Source: Tetrapyrgos nigripes (lineage: Eukaryota > Basidiomycota > Agaricomycetes > Agaricales > Campanellaceae). From it: a stretch of 64,000 nt of DNA. The position numbers and the translations under genes were made by a program. The notes beneath the pieces were generated by a model. The model was not told where the DNA came from, did no database searches, and saw nothing but the letters and a program-made list of their open reading frames with translations. The stretch lies in the NCBI GenBank assembly GCA_013368315.1, contig JAACJM010000002.1, positions 1,302,001 to 1,366,000 on the forward strand. The letters run 5' to 3'. This document shows positions 57,684 through 64,000 of the stretch, piece after piece (within the stretch, counting starts at the first letter, position 1; every line of letters starts with the position of its first letter).

Positions 57684-59940
57684 TCAGCGGCGTAAATATA
57701 TATGCTCGATAGCCCGACGTTGTTCTCGAGTCATATTCACCTCCAACGCCGAGTGTTCCACAGGCTGCTTTATCAAGACGATGCAATAGGCAAATGTCAA
57801 CAGCCTGCAGCTCAACGCGTATGAACAGCTCCATGTACTCACCTGGGAGTGCAACGGATCCAGAGAACTGTTACGGTTGAACAAGGGCAAGCCTACTTCA
57901 TTTATTGTCTTTCTAGGACTATCTCCATCCTCAGTCGGAGTAATATCATCCGACACCGATCTGTTCGCGTCCGTGGCGGTGGTGGTGTTATGACGATGAT
58001 TTGTGCTTGAAATCAAACGAGTAGGAAGGGTCTCGAGGGTATGCAAGCTGTAATGATTTTCGGGCCTATTCCCATTGGTACGATTGGCGAGGTCTTCGAA
58101 GTGATACGGAGCGTTAACCCTGCATTCCGCGTTAGAGTGTACAGCAGAGTGTGAATGAAAGGGTTATAGGTAGAGGTAAAGGAATGGGAAACTTACATCG
58201 CAAGAAATGACACAGCATAAAATTCAGTCGAGAAATTTCTTAATGCTTGATAGATTAGGTTGTATTTCATGAGGAGAAACTGTACAAAAATCATGAGGTA
58301 AATGATTGAGCAAGGTCATTATTTTATATGACGTACTGTTATAATACACGAGACGGAAAAGACACTGAAGAAATTTTATTTCTTCAATCAGCATTTGTTG
58401 CAGGTAACAGAGGTCAAGATTAACTACCTAGCCAATAGTCCAGTGTTAATCATATAGGATGCTAGAGCCAGCAAATTGGAGTCTGTCCTGGTAAATAAAA
58501 TAAGTTATAACATATATATAGACCCATGAGAAGGCAGGAAGAAGAGAAAATACTTACCAGCCAAATACTCTACTTGATCTTCTCAGAGCATAAAATAATG
58601 CCACAGTGAGGCAAAAATCAATGGCGGATGTATCAATGAATCCAAAGAGGACTACTCCTTCGAATACTGGCTCCAACTGGGCATTTTAGTAAATAATTAG
58701 TTGCCCTATAATTGAACCGGGATATGACAGCCACTCGCCTTTCCGGGGTGTTCTTGTGGATGGAGAAAGTCTGTAAGAGACTCAGTGTTGGATCCTCTAG
58801 AGGCGGGTGCTCAAGTTAGTCCAAGACGAAAAGATGCATAGTCTTGAGAATGCCGCGTACATTGATATGCAAATCGCTGTTCAATCCAGTAGGAGATGAT
58901 GATCAGCGTTGACACGAATAAAGCAAGACTCAAGTTTGCAAATCTCTCACAAAGATTCGCAACTGCGAAACAACCAGAGTCAGATTGTCTGATTGCACTT
59001 TAGAAGAAAAAAATGTCAAGGCGTACTCACCAAAGCTCATGAACATCATCAGGACCTACATAACAAAAGGAAGGACGCCAGAAGCAGTCAGAAAAAAGTA
59101 CGTTGTATGCATTGCTGAGTGAATGCATACCAAGGTAGAAAGTATTGCTAGGCGAAACTTGTTGCGTCTTGGGAATACTACCGCGTTGCATGAGGTCAAG
59201 CTGTTTGGGAGTATATCTAGGGACGTACTTTGACGCAGACGCAGGAAATAAAATCTGCGTGACGGTGAATAGTGCTTTGGAGAGCTAACCGGCGAGACAA
59301 CTCACAACTGAGTCAAATTTGACAAGAGCAACTATAAATCATTAATCATCGGTCAGTAGAGCCTGCCAGTGGGTAGTAGGTAAGAGTTTTTACCCACTTG
59401 GGCAACGATGTTAGCCTATCCATTCGAAATTCGATCAGAATATACTGTATAGAATGAGAAAGGAGTTACTCACAGTATAAGAACCAACCAAAGGCCCTTC
59501 TAGATCTCCACGAGTCGTTACGAGGTAATGATACGTCAGATGGGAGGTTGTTAAGACGTGAATGACACTGAGGAGCCTGGTATCCTCCGGCCACAATCAG
59601 CAATCGTTGATGATCATGATGATGTAGTTGATACTCACCACACTAAGAATACCTAGCCATCATGATGGCGGCCCAGACAGTTGGGAAACAGCTGCCACAA
59701 GATGTAATCTTGTAATACTTACAGCGATTTTATTCCAATAGAAGATATACTTATTCGTCTTGAAGAATATGATAGTTTGGATGGTTCCTATGCCAAATAA
59801 ACTGCCTGGAATCAAGATCCAGCAAAGCCCCGAGGGATGCTCAATACTCACAATATCACAAAACGCTCTGCAACTTGGATAGACCCAATTGAGAGGTTCA
59901 AGGGAGGAAGCTGCTGCTGTGCGTTGGATGATGAATTCAT
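57684..59940 (-). CDS. Integral membrane protein (DUF6534-like)
   Basis: Starts MNSSSNAQQQLPPLNLSIGS at 59940. Successive short exons give GSLFGIGTIQTIIFFKTNKY, VLTTSHLTYHYLVTTRGDLE, a central hydrophobic region, DTSAIDFCLTVALFYALRRS, then FLLMKYNLIYQALRNFSTEF ending in VSFLAM, and a cytosolic tail rich in Thr/Asn that ends TREQRRAIEHIYLRR at TGA 57684. The order (short N-terminus, TM pairs, a last TM ending FLAxxN-like, long polar tail) is that of the basidiomycete DUF6533/6534 seven-TM families of unknown function. A TATA-like CTATTTAAAAG lies near 60068-60078. Several middle exons are short and I could not fix every junction, so the CDS range is firmer than the inner structure. Confidence 0.75.
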
Positions 59941-60932
59941 GGCACTGCAACTTGGGCGAGAGTGTCGGTGTCGGCCTACCAAATGCGAATGCGAATGTGA
60001 GGGTAAAGGAACAAAGGGACGAGGAGAAGCATAAGATCAGCCTCGAGTGATAAGACGGATGCTGGGCTTTTAAATAGTACCGACACTGATCCCATCCATA
60101 GATGTCCGTTCCCAGCACATATAAAATGCTTGATTCGTCAATCACATCAACGTCTCAGCTGGGAGATCCGATTGCAATTGCTGCGCATCAGCTGAGTGGA
60201 TACCGGATATGTTTGAACGCAATCAATCATTGGATCAAGAGTTCCCGAAGTACATGGAATTACCTATGTACATCCGCATACCGGATGCAATGGTTCCTTT
60301 CAGCTTGAACATAGACATACGAGTAGACCTCTTTCTATTCTGTAAAATAGATGATAAAGAGGTACAAAGTACGAGATGGAGGTACGAGAGAAGAAGAAAA
60401 GCTAAGTAAAAGTAAATATGATAAAGATAAGATAAGCCAAAAAAAGTAGGACCGAATCCTTACATAGGAGGTTATAAGACCAAGACGAAGGAGACGACAG
60501 AGTCTTGAGGACCCAGTCTTACCGAATGCCTGTTGTAGCTCGCAGCGTGCAAAGCGAGTTGCGTGCTGCTGGCTGAAAGAGGCACTGATCTCTGACAGGA
60601 CAGTTTGTAGTTGCCTCGTACTGGTTTCAACTATTCTTGAGTTCATAGCATGAGGGCTGTGGAAGTTTCGGGGCCAATGATACTGATCATCATAGTCATT
60701 GGAAAAGGGCGCTTCATCCACTAACATTGGGTAGGGGCTCCCAATCATGGAGCATAAGTTGGTTTCGAGTGTCATTTAGCATAGGGGCATGTTCATATAC
60801 ACATGCAGTTACAGACCATGATATAAAACAAAAGGGAAAAGAAGAAGGATTAGACGGACTACGAAAGTCAGTTACAAGAACAGAAAGACAAGCAACAGCG
60901 ACCACTTGCGTGATGAGTCACATAGACATGGC
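59941..60932. other. No confident gene
   Basis: Minus-strand frames near 60335-60775 stay open (MLVDEAPFSNDYDDQYHWP and beyond) but show no domain. A small unknown gene cannot be excluded. Confidence 0.35.
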
Positions 60933-61220
60933 TTAGGCTCCGAAACCATCAAGGGTACGACCAGACCTCTTCAGCGCGTACACGACATCCAGGGCAGTGA
61001 CAGTTCTGCTGATCAAGAGCGATACATGTACATCAGGTTCATGAGAGAAAGAGGGTGATGATGGGCGACACACCGGTTAGCATGTTCAGCGTAGGTGACC
61101 GAGTCGTATCTCCAGGAAAATCTTGAGGACACTGCGAGTTTCATCGTAAATGACACCTTCACTACGATTTGCGATCTATACTGCACGTCCAAAGCTCTTG
61201 GAGTACTCGCCTCCACTCAT
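60933..61220 (-). pseudogene. Histone H4 pseudogene
   Basis: H4 is a core nucleosome histone of about 103 residues. The minus strand reads MSGGEYSKSFGRA at the start, then after a gap VIYDETRSVLKIFLE, a frame change, SVTYAEHANR, a 60-70 nt intron and RTVTALDVVYALKRSGRTLD then GFGA and TAA at 60933-60935. Missing are residues corresponding to about 17-45 of H4, two residues after FLE, and 2 nt in the IRD region that shift the frame. The intron before the TVTALDVV segment suggests a DNA-level copy of an intron-containing H4 gene. Not functional as read. Confidence 0.87.
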
Positions 61221-62429
61221 GCTCTCGGTTGAAAACCTCCTGTCCCACCTTGGTACCATTATACCTATCCCTTCTATCCGAGTACATACATTGCGAATGC
61301 TGATCCTAGCCTCGAAAATGATACGAGTCATGAAAAGACGAGAACGAGCAGAGACAGAGAGGAAAACGTGTTGGATATATAGGACGATCTCCATGATGGC
61401 ATACTTGAGTGCTCAGGGTTTTGCCGTTCAAACGAGCCGACGTGACTTCAAAGACCTAGGAAAGGAAAGAGAAGGCAGGGAATTAGGCTACATATCGTAT
61501 CGTACTTTAGGAAGGAATGGGTACTGTGCAATGGGAGAGACTAAAACAAGGATTCAAAGAATGGTGAAGAACGGGAACACTGTTAAAGGGAAAGAAGAAA
61601 AAAGGGAAGAAGAGTACACGTACATTCACCAGTATCTACCTCAACTTTCTGACTTTCGAGTCCGAGTCCTATTCCTTTTCCTGCTCCCAGTTACCTATGA
61701 TACCGAGAGAAACAGATCAGTTAGCGTTTTTCGTACAGGCAGAGCCAACCCACCTCGCTGACGGGACGTATACCAAGAACGAGAGTCAAGTCCAAGTGCG
61801 ACGGGAATATCGAGAACCAGACCGAGACGAACAACGGATGGATATGGTGATCGTGGTCGATGACGGTGACGATGACGTAGCAAGGGATGAAGACTCGTCC
61901 TTGAGCAAATGCTTGCAATCGTAGGCTCAGACATCCCAGTAACTTTCTGATGGATAGCTCGGGAAGGAATGGAATCGTTGAGTATACAACGAGCTTGAAG
62001 TTGAGGATGAGGATGAGGCTAAAAGGAAGTATACACGTACATTCCTGAATCCTGGCATCAACACCCACCCCAACGCTCCTCCGGAACCTAATCCATAAAA
62101 AGACCTAGAACAACGGAGAACTCGGGAAGAGCAAGCTTTAGGGTAGATTAGATTGGGGTTCTTTATAGATGTAGAAGTAAACATAAACTAACGCGAAAAC
62201 CTGAGTGAGTTGAACCCACGCTGACGAGAACCTCAACAACGAGACCGGCAACCCCAGTGAGACCCCAGGAACGCCCAGGAACGAGACCGAGAGACCGAGA
62301 CTGAGACGTGATGCCATGATGGTAGTGGTGACACGGTGGAGAATGAACGGAATCATCACCATGAGTCCCATAGAGTGACAGTGGAAAGGAACAGGAACAG
62401 CGTGTATACAGCGAGGTTGATGTCGACGG
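61221..62429. other. No recognisable gene
   Basis: Open frames on both strands, with Arg/Glu-rich or Ser-rich translations and no domain. Around 62215-62310 there are short GACCCAGGAACG/GAGACCGAGA repeats. Confidence 0.45.
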
Positions 62430-62573
62430 TGGAGTAGGGTGAGAGGGGAGGTCTAGGCCCTATAGTCACGTGATCGCATAGTATACAGCCTGGATGTACG
62501 CCGTAGCTAGCTCTTCACGACGATACACTACGTTTGGCTTTGGCATAGCGATAGCCAGCCTCGGCCTACTCCA
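62430..62573 (+). repeat. 5' LTR of the gag-only element
   Basis: TG...CA with 9-bp inverted termini. A related, diverged solo LTR is at 25062-25207. Confidence 0.92.
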
Positions 62574-62576
62574 TTC

Positions 62577-62596
62577 TGGTGACGAGAGTGCGATTC
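62577..62596 (+). promoter_or_regulatory. tRNA primer-binding site
   Basis: TGGTGACGAGAGTGCGATTC starts 3 nt after the LTR. Its complement has the layout of a tRNA 3' end: CCA, discriminator A, a 7-nt acceptor strand, then a 5-nt T-stem strand and GAAT of the T-loop. The tRNA should begin GACGAGA; which isotype this is I cannot say. Confidence 0.7.
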
Positions 62597-62686
62597 TCAC
62601 CACACGCACCTTTCGGATATCTTTTCCTTGGTTATTTCCTTGTTCTTCGGGCTTCTTGTCTTCTTTTTGCTGCCACGTCACACGTA

Positions 62687-63814
62687 ATGGACCCACAACC
62701 CTTTGATGGCTCTGGCGACGCGTCCGCCTGGCTCAAAAACTTCGACGAGCGCTACAAGAAGAAGTCCCCGTCTTGGAAAACGAAATGGTTCGAGAAGCTA
62801 CTGTCAGGGGATGCTGAGAATTGGTGGTACAGCGTTAGAATGGACAGCTGGGGCATGCTGAAGCAGAAATTCGTCGTATATTGGATAGAGGGCCTACGAG
62901 GGGATGCATACAAAGCAAAATGTAAGGCTATTGATTCAGCAACACCACCAGCACCCATTGCAGTCAACTGGGTCACCATGGAGCCTCCACCACCACCTAA
63001 ACCAGAACCGTCGTCCTCCCATCCCATTTTTTCTGTCCTTGTAACCACTGGTATCCAAGACCCCCATGGCCGTTACACCAAGGCATTTGCACAGCTCTCT
63101 CAGGCGGACTCTACGAACAAGGAGAAGATTTTTCGTGTTATTTGGGATGCCGCTTTTGAGTCGGGAAGGAAATGTGGGTATTTGGCAGGACAGAGCGAGG
63201 TATACAAGGAGCATGTTGAGGAAGGGAAGAAGTTGGGTTTGAACATGGGGATGATGAAGTTTGAGGAGGAGCAGAAGCGAAGAGAGAGAAATCGTTGTTC
63301 GGTTGCCGTTGACACGTCGGAACTGCATTCTAGTGTTGAAGCAGCATCACAAACTGAACCCGAGGTCTCCTCTGAGCCTATGGTTGCCAGCATACTTGAC
63401 AACAAGCTCAATTGGGCAGACGAATCAGACACCATTCCACCTGCCATCCTCATTCCATCCACTTCCCCACCACGAGATATTTCCGCTCTTCGTTCAAGCA
63501 GTTCCACCACTCGTCCCTTCAACTCTCTTCAACGCCGTGCTCGACGATCTCGGTTTATGTCTCAGAAAACTCATCAATTCATTAATACACCTACATTACA
63601 TTTACATCCCCACACTAGTACACCACAGTACCATCCCACCATCACACGCCGACATCCTCATGGTCTTGGAGCTCATAGACCTATCCAAACCTTCATGCCG
63701 TCTTTGTCTCCCTCATTTTCTCATGCTAAGCCGGTTTTGTTGGATTGGGTGGGAGATCCTCATTTGGTGGAGTTGGGACGTGTTTTGCGAGATTTAGGTT
63801 GGGTTCGTGCATAG
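62687..63814 (+). CDS. Gag-like protein of the gag-only retrotransposon
   Basis: 375 residues, single exon, from ATG 62687 (MDPQPFDGSGDASAWLKNFD). The N-terminal 70 residues have the retrotransposon gag layout: a Trp-anchored helix region ending KWFEKLLSGDAENWWYSVRM and LKQKFVVYWIEG. A Pro-rich linker follows, then a helical charged segment with Gly-x3-Gly-like spacing (GRKCGYLAGQSEVYKEHVEE), a WADESDTIPPAI, DISALRSSSS block and a conserved-looking end (LLDWVGDPHLVELGRVLRDL). No zinc knuckle and no enzyme motif. It resembles abundant uncharacterised Agaricomycete proteins ending in a similar GWVR tail, from memory. Frame intact, consistent with the identical LTRs. Confidence 0.85.
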   Translation: MDPQPFDGSGDASAWLKNFDERYKKKSPSWKTKWFEKLLSGDAENWWYSVRMDSWGMLKQKFVVYWIEGLRGDAYKAKCKAIDSATPPAPIAVNWVTMEPPPPPKPEPSSSHPIFSVLVTTGIQDPHGRYTKAFAQLSQADSTNKEKIFRVIWDAAFESGRKCGYLAGQSEVYKEHVEEGKKLGLNMGMMKFEEEQKRRERNRCSVAVDTSELHSSVEAASQTEPEVSSEPMVASILDNKLNWADESDTIPPAILIPSTSPPRDISALRSSSSTTRPFNSLQRRARRSRFMSQKTHQFINTPTLHLHPHTSTPQYHPTITRRHPHGLGAHRPIQTFMPSLSPSFSHAKPVLLDWVGDPHLVELGRVLRDLGWVRA

Positions 63815-63882
63815 GTTATTTCTTTTGGTTTTCTTGTTTGTTTCCGGGTGACGAGGACGTCACCTTGTTTGAGGGTGGCACA

Positions 63883-64000
63883 TGGAGTAGGGTGAGAGGG
63901 GAGGTCTAGGCCCTATAGTCACGTGATCGCATAGTATACAGCCTGGATGTACGCCGTAGCTAGCTCTTCACGACGATACACTACGTTTGGCTTTGGCATA
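63883..64000 (+). repeat. 3' LTR of the gag-only element, cut by the window end
   Basis: 118 bases, identical to the first 118 bases of the 5' LTR. About 26 more bases and the right target duplication should lie beyond 64000. Confidence 0.92.

Larger units (their letters stand above)
62430..64000 (+). mobile_element. Gag-only LTR retrotransposon (TR-GAG-like), right end outside the window
   Basis: A 144-bp LTR (62430-62573) with 9-bp inverted ends TGGAGTAGG/CCTACTCCA is followed after 3 nt by a primer-binding site, one gag-like gene, a purine-rich tract and a second LTR starting at 63883. The 118 bases of the second LTR inside the window are identical to the first, so insertion is very recent. 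No protease, reverse transcriptase or integrase is encoded; it must use enzymes of another retrotransposon. Confidence 0.92.

Noticed and set aside
61150..61761. 203-residue plus-strand frame
   Set aside because: Overlaps the H4 pseudogene antisense and otherwise gives a featureless Arg/Glu-rich translation.

Overview
The window reads as nuclear DNA of a mushroom-forming basidiomycete (Agaricomycetes). The support is many 50-65 nt GT-AG introns, a Plavaka-type transposase, a DUF4470 protein with a MYND-type zinc finger, a 7-TM protein resembling the DUF6533/DUF6534 families, a GMC (aryl-alcohol-oxidase-like) oxidoreductase and a chromodomain gypsy retrotransposon. All family names are from my own reading of the translations; no database search was run.

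Layout. 1-6.6 kb: a decayed retroelement fragment, then a GMC oxidoreductase pseudogene on the minus strand, split by a 1.4 kb non-autonomous transposon with an 11-bp target duplication. 6.6-9 kb: repeats and retroelement debris. 9-17.2 kb: an 8.2 kb Plavaka-like DNA transposon (ends CACGAAAA) with a broken transposase on the minus strand and a well-preserved, divergently transcribed second gene. 17.2-21.2 kb: hAT-like non-autonomous elements, one nested in a gypsy RNase H fragment, and another inverted-repeat element. 21.8-22.4 kb: a small secreted four-cysteine protein. 22.4-30.4 kb: repeat-rich, mostly non-coding DNA with two full arrays of a short ACCTGCAAAAA motif (a partial third lies at 7.2 kb), an LTR-like sequence and a 569-bp palindromic element. 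30.5-41.1 kb: a DHA2-type MFS transporter gene whose first intron holds an 8 kb gypsy chromovirus. That element carries a Tc1/mariner transposon inside the TATA region of its 5' LTR. 41.3-46.2 kb: MITEs and a Sec63 pseudogene. 46.9-60 kb is the quiet, gene-bearing part: a secreted DPBB protein, a Urc1/GTP-cyclohydrolase-II-like protein, the MYND/DUF4470 protein, a cytochrome P450 and a 7-TM membrane protein. 60.9-64 kb: a histone H4 pseudogene and a young gag-only LTR retrotransposon with LTRs identical over the 118 bases visible.

Apart from the Plavaka pair (transposase plus companion gene) and the retrotransposon ORFs, I see no operon-like functional unit. The host genes look like independent loci in a transposon-rich chromosome segment. 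The most unusual structures are the ACCTGCAAAAA motif arrays, the Plavaka companion gene, the gag-only element, and the intron-resident retrotransposon with its own nested transposon.
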